A stretch of 64,000 bases of DNA from Sympetrum striolatum (lineage: Eukaryota; Arthropoda; Insecta; Odonata; Libellulidae), in contig OX388345.1 in NCBI GenBank assembly GCA_947579665.1, forward strand, positions 32,579,849-32,643,848. The letters run 5' to 3'. How positions within the stretch are numbered: position 1 is the first letter of the stretch; the number at the start of each line of letters is the position of its first letter. The translations under genes were made by a program, and so were the position numbers. This document shows, one piece after another, positions 24,163 through 34,392 of the stretch. Under the pieces are notes generated by a model. That model was not told the DNA's origin, did not search any database, and saw only the letters and a list, made by a program, of their open reading frames with translations.

Positions 24163-27100
24163 TTAACCTACTGATGCCTCAATTACTTTAATTTTATTGG
24201 TATCTATTTTTATTTTGAAATTTACCAGTAGCTTAGCAGCTGCATTTCTCACCCTAGGCTTATGCTCGAGTCAATTACCTTTCCCAGTTTTTGCGATAAA
24301 ATTAGATACCTCGGCTCATGTTCAGATTGGCTCATACTTGAGTACGGTATCTCCTTATGAGTACCGTATATATAACGTATATATCGATACGATACTCATG
24401 TTTATAAAGGTACATATTGTAAAGTCTCATCCAACATTTTAATCGGTTTGTTTCGATTGGAACATTAATATATATTATCTTCCATAAATATATTTTAAAA
24501 TTTTGAAAGAATTTTATTACTTGGCCATATAGTGATACGTTTATTTGAGTTTAGAATGCAACTCTTGATAGCAAGAGGCTCGAAGGCGATTTCTGATACT
24601 ATTTCTATCTTCCTATTATCATCATCCGATATTTGCTATGTTAAGCAAATTGATATTTTCAATCTCCAATATCTCCTAACGCGATTGATTCGCTCGTTTC
24701 ATCTTATTATCTCGCATTTAATCCGTGAGCGAATGCGTTGGAAATCTTACGGACAGCCACTGTGGCAGCAAGGTGTTCTAGTGCCTAACCGCCTCACTGC
24801 TCCCGTTCCTTGACGCCGGAGTAAATTGCATTCAAGGCTACAAAGCAGCTTATACCCTCCCCATCGGCCGATCTCGCCTATTCCATAATCCGACCTTGCC
24901 TCACCTGAACAATTACACATGTCATCGAGAGCAGTACTGGCCGGGTACTCGGCAAAGAGATTAAGTCAAATCCCCTAAACCTTGGAGTCCCAATTATTTG
25001 TTTTCTCCTGCGAAAAAATTTGGTTCTCGTATTTGTGAACCTATATGCCCTTTAAATACTTGTATCTACAAAAAAATATTTTTACGTTTATTTATTTACA
25101 TATTTGACACAATTGGGACTTGGCTCCTTTGAAATATTTCTTTGAAATCAGCAGAATTTTCTTTTTTTATTTTAATTTTTAATACATTTTGGATATTAAA
25201 TATAACATTTCTGCAGACTGTAATCATAACTATATTTCGTTATTTTTATTTTTAATAATGTTGATATTTTCTTTATGGGACAATTTTCATGCAAGTACTT
25301 ACTGGCACTGAATTTCTATATTTTGCCATGTTCTTTTTTCTCATCGTTTAGTTATTACTATCGGTAGGTTTGCGCAAGTTTTTCACACCCCCTTCTACGT
25401 TGATGTTTTCTTGAAGTGGATATTTTTTTTCCTAAGATGTTGCTAGGTTTTTTACTTTCAATATTCTTCACATTTTTTCTCACTCAGTCTCTTTCATTCC
25501 ATTATTGTATAATTAATGACGATGGGTTTGTCGGAGGAAGAGACTTTTAATTTAATTCTCACCCTAATAAAAACGATTATAACTTTTTTCAGATCATTTT
25601 ATAAAACTATATAACATATTATGATTTACATATTGGAATTTATTAAAATAAGTATACACAATAATAATAATGATTAACAGAAAAAAAAATTTCGTGAATA
25701 TATCAACAATGAGACGTTTATTCGAATTTCGCTCTTTTCGGAATTCTTGGGAGCGTGGTGAAAGGAATGGCGCTCTGTCACGAGCCCCGGGACCGAACCA
25801 TACTGGTTGAGTAATTTCAGGTATCTCAGTGAAGAGATTTACATACAGTTCGCGCTCGTGACACGGTTTGGGATGTTGAGCGTACCTTCCAAGATTTTGC
25901 AGTTGTCGCCGTGGTTTCTTTTTTTACCTGCCTTCGAGGGTCGCTTTGGAAAAGTGCCCGTTTTCTCGTCGGATTGCGTGATTTCGTCATCCTGTCTGTG
26001 ATAATAGATTCGAATTTTAATCGCCGACGAGACGTGCGTGGGTTTTGTGGATGATTTGGCTATCTCGATCGCTCGTAAAGATCCCGAGTTCACACCCCGG
26101 TGAGAGTGTTAACGCTAACGATTCTCAGCGCTACACAAGAGGATGGGAAGCATTCATTAGTTAAGGAAATTAATCGATAAAACATTCAAAATTGTTTTCA
26201 GTAAATAAGCTGTAAGTGAATTGATGTCTCCTCAGATATAATTATATAAATACGAAAGCATGTAATATGTTATATAACTTTTTATACTAAGGATAAATAT
26301 TACAATAGGCCATTATTTTGATCCGACTGCAAAAGTTTATAATATTCCTTATACACAAAGCTGAACCATATTGACAATAAATTGACTTCAGTTATACAGA
26401 AGATTGTAAAGTGAGGCTACTCAAAAATTTATTTAATCGAATAATAATATTATGAAGCAAAATTTTTCCTCTCTTTCAAATAAACTTGAACATTCACATT
26501 AAAATTTTCCTTAAGTTCAACAGGTAAACCTCTATAAATTTGAAATAATAATATACATGGGGCAATATTAGTATAATTTTAACTGATGTAATGGATAATC
26601 CATTGCATTTCTGCTCCTAGCATGATGATAATCGCTATGTTACAAAATAAGCATCCAGACGTAATTTCGGTGAATAATATTGGTGAATGGAAAGTCAAAT
26701 CGATAAAATTAACATGATATAGCAACAGCCACATTAACAACAATGCAGAATGACGAAAACAAATATTACGATGATTACTTAATTCCGAAAATCTCCTTTC
26801 TTGGTCACAATCTACTCCTTGTTTTATAGACCTTATGTGCTCTAGATTCCATTGAAATACATTTCCTCTTTAATTGAATTAATAACATTTATCACTCTTT
26901 TTGGCCTCGTGCTGGATTTCATTTAAGATTCATTTCGGATACACATTTGAGCGGTTTATTAATCCATACTCCCTTTAATTCCGAATTCAAAATTTACATG
27001 AAATAGAATCATTAGATTTTAATTGATAGGTAATATTATTAGATTAGATTCCAGTACCCATCTATTACCTCCACACTGTAGTTTATACTCCAAACACATT

Positions 27101-27458
27101 TCAAACTTTCCTCGATTTTTTAATGAATATTAATGAAATACTCCAGCGATTAATTTCTATGCGGGGTTAATACGAAAATTGACGTGGAAACACCATTAAA
27201 ACGTCTTTTTACACCGTTTAACTCCCTATCGATCATTCTTGATATGTTTCATCTGTTCGACAGCATCCTTAGCTTCCTCTTCACGTTTCATTTCAATTTC
27301 TGCGTATCCTACCATCCCTTTTCTTTACTTTCGGGAATGATTCCACTCCTTATCAATTTTTCATTGTTCCTGCTTTATGTTTGAATCATCGAAGCGATGG
27401 GTATGGAAGTATTAGGGATGCATATGAAATTGCTCTTTCCTGATTGTCTATTTTTTGG
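24163..27458. other. AT-rich intergenic DNA, no gene seen
   Basis: Frames of up to 93 codons show no domain. A small set of interleaved palindromes surrounds 24340-24400 (TACGGTA / TACCGTA and CGTATATATAACGTATATAT). A GC-richer patch with a B-box-like GAGTTCACACCCC occurs near 26080-26100. About 26440-26560 on the minus strand contains YRGLPVELKENFNVN, vaguely LINE-tail-like but not convincing. Confidence 0.4.
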
Positions 27459-27561
27459 GGGAAGGTCATTGCAATAAAGAGAAAACAGGAAAGGACCCAA
27501 TATAGAACCTTGAGGTAGACCGCGATCAATCTGCAACTATGCCGAAGAAGAACCTTGAGAT
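27459..27561 (-). pseudogene. Isolated reverse-transcriptase palm fragment (LINE)
   Basis: A minus-strand frame with one stop encodes LQIDRGLPQGSILGPFLFSL followed by YCNDLP, preceded by QGSSSA. The G-(L/V)-P-Q-G-S-(I/V)-L-G-P-L-L-F-x-x-Y-x-N-D-(L/I) block is the conserved palm motif of non-LTR reverse transcriptases, just upstream of the catalytic YADD box. The YADD box itself is not found downstream; the frame becomes unrelated sequence after about 27450. The fragment is too short to have been kept as an open frame of note, but the motif match is long and specific. It is a solitary LINE relic with neither 5' nor 3' end preserved. Confidence 0.8.
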
Positions 27562-28855
27562 GCAAATCTATGTATTTTTCATTGTTATCTTTTTTGTTTA
27601 TTGTATGCTATTATGTATATTGATATAATTTATTTCAATGTTAACGTGATTATATTTATCGATTTATCGCATATATCGCATCTAAATGTAGATTAATTAC
27701 GGCACGATATTATTCTTTTTCCATTGCCCTGAATTGAAGCTGGTAAATTATTTTCCTCCCAACTTAACCAATGTTCATTCTGGGAATAATGGAAATGCTA
27801 CATTGAGCAAGGGCGCTAGTCATCGCACTTCAATATATGATTACACTGCTGACCTCCTAAAGAAAATGTGTTGCGATTTTTATCACAAGTTTAAAGAGAA
27901 ATTTATTGCCTAAGATTCCTAAAACAGCTTCGACATCGGCACCTTACTGAGATAGCTGTATTCCTTTAAAATGTAGTACATGGAAAGTCCATTTGTGTTG
28001 ACACGAAGCGATGCGCTTATATTCTTCTTATAGTCTTCATATTCTATTCAACCTTGTTGTTCAACATTTACTGTCTTTGTGAGGAAAGCGTACAATAAGT
28101 TTTTGGTTTCCCGTTAAATATGAATACTTCACAAGATCGTTTATTAAACATTTTTCACTTGTGTGGCTAATTTGGCTGTGCCAACGAAAGTGAGAATATA
28201 TTCTTCGCATCATGCTCTTAAATATCGGCATACCCCTTGATATGTCTATGGAGAAATTTGATATTTTTTATGGAAGAATGAAAATTTTGTTGTAAGTATA
28301 ATTTCCCAAATTTTCACTTCGACAGCCCTTATTTTAGGAAAATTTGCGATTTCATTCGATGATTACTGTCACTTATGAAGATTTTGGACCCTAACAACTT
28401 CTGAGGTAACATTATTTTGAGTCGCATTATACATTATAGCTAATGATTAACACGACTTTATTGAAGTCATTGGATTATTTATAAGGAAAACCTCTCATGA
28501 TGAGTTAATTTACATAATAGCGTCATTTAATGATGCCTTCGGGCGTCACTTTGCATGGCGCTTGCCATCATTTACGTCAGAATTCTTCGCTCTAGATCAC
28601 TGGAATTCAATTCGAAGGAAATTCCTTAAACGATCACGTTGCGATTTAAAATCACGTTACGATTATTCTTATTTGCAATCGAATCGATCGTCCTCATTGA
28701 TTGAATTCCCTTTCTTGCAGTCTAGGCTAACAGGCATATCGCATCTATCCATCAATCGATGGGGGACTTTCGAATAGTCGTAATGTTTTGTTTGTTTCAA
28801 TGCACATTCATTCAGTACTTGTACCTCTTTTTGCCTTTTCAAATCTCAAAAATAG
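27562..28855. other. AT-rich intergenic DNA, no gene seen
   Basis: Nothing recognised. One 71-codon frame (28562-28777) has no domain signature. Confidence 0.5.
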
Positions 28856-28865
28856 AATTTAGCTA

Positions 28866-28996
28866 AAGTAGTATTGTTAAACTGCATCGATAACTTAGGT
28901 CATCAATTACACACATGGGATCCCACGGGGAATCGAACCCGGAAATGCTTTCGACGAAGCAGCACTCGCCACCCACACGGCTATCCGGGAGCCCCT
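28866..28996 (-). mobile_element. SINE-A copy 2, tRNA-derived
   Basis: On the minus strand this reads GGGGCTCCCGGATAGCCGTG, then a B-box CCGGGTTCGATTCCCCG, and then the family body ATGACCTAAG, TTTAACAATACTACTT. It agrees with SINE-A copy 1 (6887-7013) in both head and body. Flanking 10-mers AATTTAGCTA (28856-28865) and AATGTAGCTA (28997-29006) differ at one position and may be the target-site duplication. The acceptor-like pairing is weaker than in copy 1 (GGGATCC instead of GGGAGCC). Confidence 0.8.
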
Positions 28997-29006
28997 AATG
29001 TAGCTA

Positions 29007-29252
29007 CATTGTTAATTTATGAGTGAATATTAAATTTAATATAAGCATTGACTTGTAATTGTATTTGTATTGTATGTGACTTCTTGGCTATTATGCTTTC
29101 CCTCCATAAATGGTGCTGTCGATTAAATACTGCTTCGGAGTTATAGCTCTCTTGATTGAACGTTGCGCGCCGGAAAATCGAGGTGATTATCAAATTATCG
29201 TCGGTAAAATGACCATCGATTAAATAGGAGTGTCTTAAGATTATCTTTGTGT
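29007..29252. other. AT-rich spacer, nothing recognised
   Basis: Short stretch between a SINE and a probable LINE 3' end. Confidence 0.5.
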
Positions 29253-29455
29253 ATTTATTTATTATAATGCATCAAAAACAGCAGCAGCAAAATAGGCCAA
29301 TTGCAGTTGACGATCAACAATTATAATGATAAACGAATTAAAAAAATAATATAAATAATAAAGCGAAGGGACGAGATTACAAGAACTAGAGTTAATAAGT
29401 TCTAAACCAGTCTCTCGCAACCATATTTAGAATAGATTTAAGAGGTAGGTAAAAT
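29253..29455 (-). repeat. Dispersed repeat, probably a LINE 3' end (family with 32281)
   Basis: It starts with TTTATTTATTATAATGCATC. After ~45 bp it carries GCCAATTGCAGTTGACGATC, which recurs with a few changes at about 32320 (GCCAATTACAGCTGATGATC) at a similar distance from a TTTATTTATT start. The arrangement suggests a minus-strand LINE 3' terminus at 29253. The minus-strand translation near 29450-29350 is too decayed to assign. Family name unknown. Confidence 0.4.
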
Positions 29456-30280
29456 TGATCGTCGTTTTATTATCGTCGTTGATCGTTGTTGATAAGTTTT
29501 TATCGGAAGAGAAAGAGTTGTAAATTGAGGGTATTCGGTAGAAGAGTGTCCGTTTCATTATAGACAGACGTGGAGCAATCATGGATAACGTATCCGATAA
29601 TTCTCTTCTACTTTATTTTCTATTTTTCGAGGTAAATGTTTCCATTTAACCTCATTTTTCGTCGTTTATTTGCGTATCTTCGGCGGAGCGTTCCTGCGTT
29701 CGACATCGTATCTTACCTTACAGTGTGGGAGTGGAATGCAGCCGCCACGGATAGCTTCTCGGTATCTAATCGGTACTCACGCGCTTATTAATACCCTCGT
29801 GCCTATTAGCATCGCCGTCATCTCCCGAGATGAGCTTCTAATGAGACATGCAACGCTTTTATTGCGCACAACGTTTTTCTACGAAACCCGTTTCCCTCAC
29901 GGAAATCACGAGAATGTCCTGTGATGTTTCGTTGTACGCCGACAAGGCGACCGTCCGACGGTTTCTCTTCTCGGCGGATAAAATATCGCCGGATAGAATT
30001 CTACACGTAATGGGCTCCGCTCCGTTGAGCAGCGCGAAAAAATTTGTCGCGCAGTCGCTCACGTCGCAGGATTTATTTGATCGAATCGGCGGCGCCAAGT
30101 AACGCACCTCCCATTGAGGTTTCTCGATCAAGCGGATATTCGACTCGGCCGCGCATTCGATATGAAGTAGAAAACTGGTTCTCCATTGGATAGGTTACAG
30201 TTCATATACTACGTTTAATGATTTTATATTATCGTATAGCGTTATAAACTGCTAGAAAAAGTACGCGAGCGATGTTAATT
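29456..30280. other. Intergenic DNA with a CpG-rich block
   Basis: 29640-30170 is markedly richer in CpG than its surroundings, with overlapping frames of 84-90 codons on both strands and no recognisable product. A regulatory region or untranslated exon is possible. No motif supports a firm call. Confidence 0.35.
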
Positions 30281-30490
30281 GTGTTTGTTAGCATCCCAAG
30301 GAATCGAACTCGGGTTTTTTCTCCCTCCGGGAGGCTGCCTTAAACCAACTAGGCTGCCCGGAACAATAGAAAAGCCTCCCGGATAGAGGAAGATCCCGAG
30401 TTCAATTACCGGCTCCGTCAGTCTTTTTTTTAGTCCGTTTTTCCTTGGCAGTTTTCCTGGGTGCACGCCTTTATATGCAAAGAAAATTTA
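30281..30490. repeat. SINE-B copy 2, two tRNA-like heads in head-to-head orientation
   Basis: The left part (30281-30362) is a complete tRNA-like head on the minus strand: A-box-like GCAGCCTAGTTGGTTTAAGG and B-box GAGTTCGATTCC. The right part (30376-30490) is a plus-strand head lacking its A-box (GAGGAAGATCCCGAGTTCAA), followed by the family body GTCCGTTTTTCCTTGGCAG and TCCTGGGTGCACGCC and the end TTTAACCCTT. The minus arm seems to have lost sequence between CCCAAGGAA and TCGAACTCGGG relative to the copy at 48 kb. The CR1-like fragment begins immediately to the right. Confidence 0.65.
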
Positions 30491-30496
30491 ACCCTT

Positions 30497-30930
30497 TACT
30501 TTTGTTTGTCAGTGCTCATCTAGAATATTCATATCGTGTATGGGACCTGCTTCAGCAAATTCAGCAAAAGGCTCACTCAATAATGAAATGTTACGACAAA
30601 GCATTGAGCGTTACTCAGATGTTTCAGGATGCTGAGTAGGAATCTTTAGAAAGTACGAGCAAGACTTCATTTAATTAATAAATTCAGAGAAAGTACATAC
30701 ATTCTCAGAGCATGTAACCGATATTCTATATCCTCCTTGTTATGTAGGCCGTTTAAACATTGCGAGGAAGATCATGGAAATAGATGTTAAAACAAGCCGA
30801 TTCAATATTTCATTTTTTCCGCTTATGATACACGAAAGTAATCTATTAGGGAAGCAAAGTCATGGTGCATGCACTCCCTGTAATACGCCTAAAGGCGGCT
30901 AGCATGCTGAATATATAGATCTAGATACGT
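30497..30930 (+). mobile_element. CR1-like LINE 3' fragment, badly decayed
   Basis: The plus strand encodes LFVSAHLEYSYRVWDL, then QQIQQKAHSIMKCYDKALSV and TQMFQDAE, which correspond to ALVRPHLEYACSVWDP, VQRKAIRFVRNCYDKTASV and TQMLQDAG of the minus-strand copy at 23378-24162. Several stops follow. The 3' end keeps the family block TGCACTCCCTGTAATACGCC and AAAGGCGGCTAG at about 30871-30901, then a degenerate ATATAGATCTAGATA tail. It is the same family as the 23.4 kb copy but older. 5' truncated and non-functional. Confidence 0.75.
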
Positions 30931-32280
30931 TGGAAACAGTTGGAGGATAATAGGAGATGGACCGATAAACGCCTTTAAGTATTCATATTAATTGTTTGAT
31001 ATGTCTGTCATAGTGATTCCGATTAATTAATTACCGCGCTAATAAAACATTTTTCTAGGTAGTCACTCGTTATAGGTCATACAATGAAAATCTCCGTTTT
31101 TGGTAGTATTTTTCCATTCCGTCCGAGAATATGTCAACATTTTCTAATATTTTTGCAAGTCGATGCCTGGTTGGAATTGGAAGCAAAATGTTTTTCAACG
31201 TTTTTCTCGATTTTCAAGGGGACAAAGCTTAATGTATGGAGGAAATATTTGGAAGCGTCGAATAAGGACTTAACAAAGAATGAGTTCTAGAAGCCGTCGA
31301 TTATCTTTGCTGTAAATCGGTCGTCGAATTGCCTCGATGCCTCACCTGATAATTATCTCTTAATCCATACATCAAAAGTTAAAAACAGCCGAAATTCTTT
31401 CTTTCAGCAAAAGTTAATTCCGTATTAAAATTCCGCGATATAATTAGCTTTCTTCGGTGTGGGCGGGGCCGATAATCCTTGGACGCTTTTCACTTCCCAC
31501 GATTTGCTAAATTCGGTGTAATTGACTACGCTACCGATACGCTTTACACCAATCGTAACAGTTCATTTCGTCGGGACCAATGGCTCCATGGCAATTAGCT
31601 TTGACAGCTCCCTGACGTGATTATGTGCATAATCGGAGCAGGTTCATCAAAAATTTATGAATGCCAAGGGCGGGGATCCGGTAGACGGCCACGAGACGAC
31701 GGAAGGCCCGAAAAATGGTTCCTCTGCAAGGTGTAATTTCGTGGGATCGCTGTATGTTTATGCATATGAGGATTGTGAGGCGGGCAAAGAAGCACGCCGC
31801 CTAATATAAAGATCTCGTTCAGGGAAGTAGCCGCCCTGGGCGGTTGATGACATTTCATTCACGCCCAGGAAATTCGGTTTTCGACACGATTTATGCGATC
31901 GCTACAAGTGTAATGGATGCGTCGACAGAATTTTAATGGGCAGGATCTATTTAAGTACGGTTATTATAACTTAATTGATTCCTTTAAGTAGATGCATTGA
32001 TTTCATAGATGGTGTCCGTGATATCAAGTCATTCCTATGATTGGTCCTCGGTTTATTATTTAATGTTACGTGATTGATAAACATTTCAAGGTGCGATTTT
32101 ACTCTTCGGTCGTGTTTTTCGAACTGTCCGTAGTAACTGAAAGATTATTATAATAAAAATGACTTTATTGAATGGCGATATTGAGACTAACAAGCTTCAT
32201 CTTACATCCAACCCTATTTCATTGAATATTTCAAGAAAGGCATTTTAGGTGTAGGACAAAAGAAAAGCATGGAGAAGGAA
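30931..32280. other. Intergenic DNA, no gene seen
   Basis: Includes a moderately GC-richer patch at about 31440-31900. No domain, repeat or RNA gene was recognised. Confidence 0.45.
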
Positions 32281-32393
32281 ATATTTATTTATTAAAAATC
32301 AATTAGCATACAGTACGAAGCCAATTACAGCTGATGATCATTAATAGTGGAAAAAATAAGATCAGCAAGTCAAGCAATTGCATAAAATATAAT
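32281..32393 (-). repeat. Dispersed repeat, second member of the 29253 family
   Basis: It begins ATATTTATTTATTAAAAATC and carries GCCAATTACAGCTGATGATC at about 32320, matching the repeat at 29253-29455. This is probably the 3' end of a minus-strand LINE copy. Confidence 0.4.
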
Positions 32394-32455
32394 AAATCAA
32401 AATATATTAAATCAAAATATATTAAATCAAAAGATGATAAATCAAAAATCAAAAT
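32394..32455. repeat. Short tandem repeat, 15-bp unit, about four copies
   Basis: Units AAATCAAAATATATT at 32394-32408 and 32409-32423, then AAATCAAAAGATGAT at 32424-32438 and a degenerate fourth copy. This is a minisatellite-like array next to the probable LINE terminus. Confidence 0.8.
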
Positions 32456-33702
32456 TTAGAGAGAAAAATAAACAAAAATACATAATTATTATTACATAAA
32501 TTACGCAAACCAAATTACAAGTATACATCTCATACAGTTTTATGGGTTTACAGAAAAAATTATAAATAAAATAAAAGTTAGAATAAAAGGAAAAAACCCT
32601 GCAGTAAAATTCCCACCATAAGGTAGGCCTGAAAAAACTTTGAAACTGGCAGTTGCGACTACAAATTAAAAGTGATAAAAAGGGAAAATAAGAAAAAATA
32701 TAGAGCAATGAACGAGTCTGAAATAAAAAATGGAACACGCATGCAGTAAATTCTCAGAGATAAGTAGAATAAAAAACAAGGATTAAACTTCAAGGCAAAA
32801 AATTTTGAATGAATTGGTAGTAATCAGACTACAGTCATGTTTCCATGTCGTTCGTTATCTGCCTTATTACCTTTTCAAGATTCAGTCCGATGCTGGTGAA
32901 TTCGATTTCTGGATTTCCATTTCAGATGGGAAGTCCTCAAAAACGTTTAGGAATGCCGGGACTTGGCACTCCGAGTGTCGTCCGCAAGGAGTGTTTAATC
33001 CATCGAGACACTTCAGCGCTCCCCACTTCAAATATTTGAATCCCGTACGGAGATTTTAACGCCTGCGTGGAATACTCAATGAAGCGCGCAATGTGACGAG
33101 TTATGGAGAGCTCTCCGAAGTAGACACGTCTCGTGATGAGCCTTTCGAAACTTCCATTGCAGTTTTTTCGGGTATGTGCCCCAGGACCAGTTTGGCAATC
33201 GATTCCTTGATCGGGGATCTGTTATCTCGGACAGTGTGGCATCCTCTGCTCTTTGCTCTCGTGAAGGACACTCAAAGAGGTCGTTTTCCACAGTTTTCCC
33301 CCATCTCCAACAGCAGGTAGCTCGTCCCACTCCGCTCTTGAGGTCGACGGTTTTTTCCTCTTCCTAGAAGGTGGAATCAATGACGAAGGAATCTCGAATG
33401 CATCTCTTCCGTCTCTACCATTCCGACTCTTCCATCTTTCTTTCCCCCTTCGACCTCCTCTCCCATCCGAGCGCTCGTAAACTTCAAGGTGTTTTTTCCT
33501 ATCCGGTGCATTTCGCATTTGCTACACGCACCGTCATTTCTTCGTGGGTGAACACCCACGTCGTGCATCCTCCGCCTTTGGAAAATTTCTCGATGCATTT
33601 CCCAACGCGAAAAGTTTCAGAAGATTTTCAATAAGTATTGAGTGACAGGAGTAAGGATTCAGGAAGAAGATTCGCAGAAAGCAATTACAATAAATAACTG
33701 TA
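32456..33702. other. Intergenic DNA with a GC-richer block
   Basis: About 32900-33620 is GC-richer, with frames of 63-98 codons open on both strands and no recognisable product. Nothing else was found. Confidence 0.4.
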
Positions 33703-34392
33703 CAGTGGAACTCGGATAATTTGAACTTGAAGGGATTAGTATAAAATTCGAATCATCCAAACATTCGAATTATGCAAAAATTCAAATTAAAGAAGTTTAT
33801 TGGTAAAAGTTGTAAAGCACACTTGATTATACCGATGAAAACACTTGTACGTTTATTTTTAAAATTATCAGTACTTTTTTTTGTTGTTTAAAATTTTTTT
33901 GTAATCAAACTATTGTAATGAGTTAAAATTACAAGGAGAGGGGTAAAGGTTCATTGCAAATAAAGGTGTGCACCCAGGAAAAATCTCAAGTAAAATCGGA
34001 CTTGAAAAAAGTCTGACGAGGCCGAGAATCGAACTCGGGAGATTTGACAAATTAAGCTGTATCCTCTGCATTATTTAGTGTATGAATTTAGGTGAAAACT
34101 ACATTTATAGTACCTCAAAATACTCTGAAATAATTTATACTTCGTTCTTATTTCTAGTTGATTTAATAACTGAAAAATCGTTAACATTATGATTTTAACG
34201 GCCTTTTAACGTCACCTTCTGGTTTTTGGGAAGTCTCTGTAGCGAAATTACTTTTTTTTGGTCATGAAAAGTTCAAATTAACCCAAATAAAGTTCGAATT
34301 AACCACGTTATTTTAGATTTTTGTATACAAAATGCTGCGGATTAAGAAAGAAGTCCAAACTCAGAAATTATAGAACCATTTATGTTCCACTG
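33703..34392. mobile_element. Pogo-like non-autonomous DNA element with a nested SINE-B
   Basis: The left end, after a TA dinucleotide (33701-33702), is CAGTGGAACTCGGATAATTT. The right end is the inverted form GTTCCACTG (34384-34392). The 9-bp perfect terminus CAGTGGAAC with subterminal repeats of ATTCGAA/TTCGAATTA-type sequence is what pogo/Tigger-type elements of the Tc1/mariner superfamily show. The right flank reads TG instead of the expected TA. No transposase frame is present. A SINE-B copy (33938-34075) sits inside and must be younger. Confidence 0.55.
33938..34075 (-). mobile_element. SINE-B copy 3, inserted in a pogo-like element
   Basis: On the minus strand: a tRNA-like head with B-box CCCGAGTTCGATTCTCGG, then CGTCAGACTTTTTTCAAGTC, a body with TTTTCCTGGGTGCACACC and the end ACCTTTACCCCT. 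Order and spacing match the copies at 30.4 and 48.1 kb. Unlike those, it lacks an opposing second arm, so it represents the monomeric form of the family. Confidence 0.75.

Noticed and set aside
26440..26560. Possible LINE tail with YRGLPVELKENFNVN on the minus strand
   Set aside because: Only one short motif, with stops soon after and no 3' terminus. Not distinguishable from chance.
29848..30102. LINE catalytic box suggested by DVSLYADKATVRR
   Set aside because: The second aspartate of YADD is absent, and no other reverse-transcriptase motif occurs in frame. It is within a CpG-rich block.
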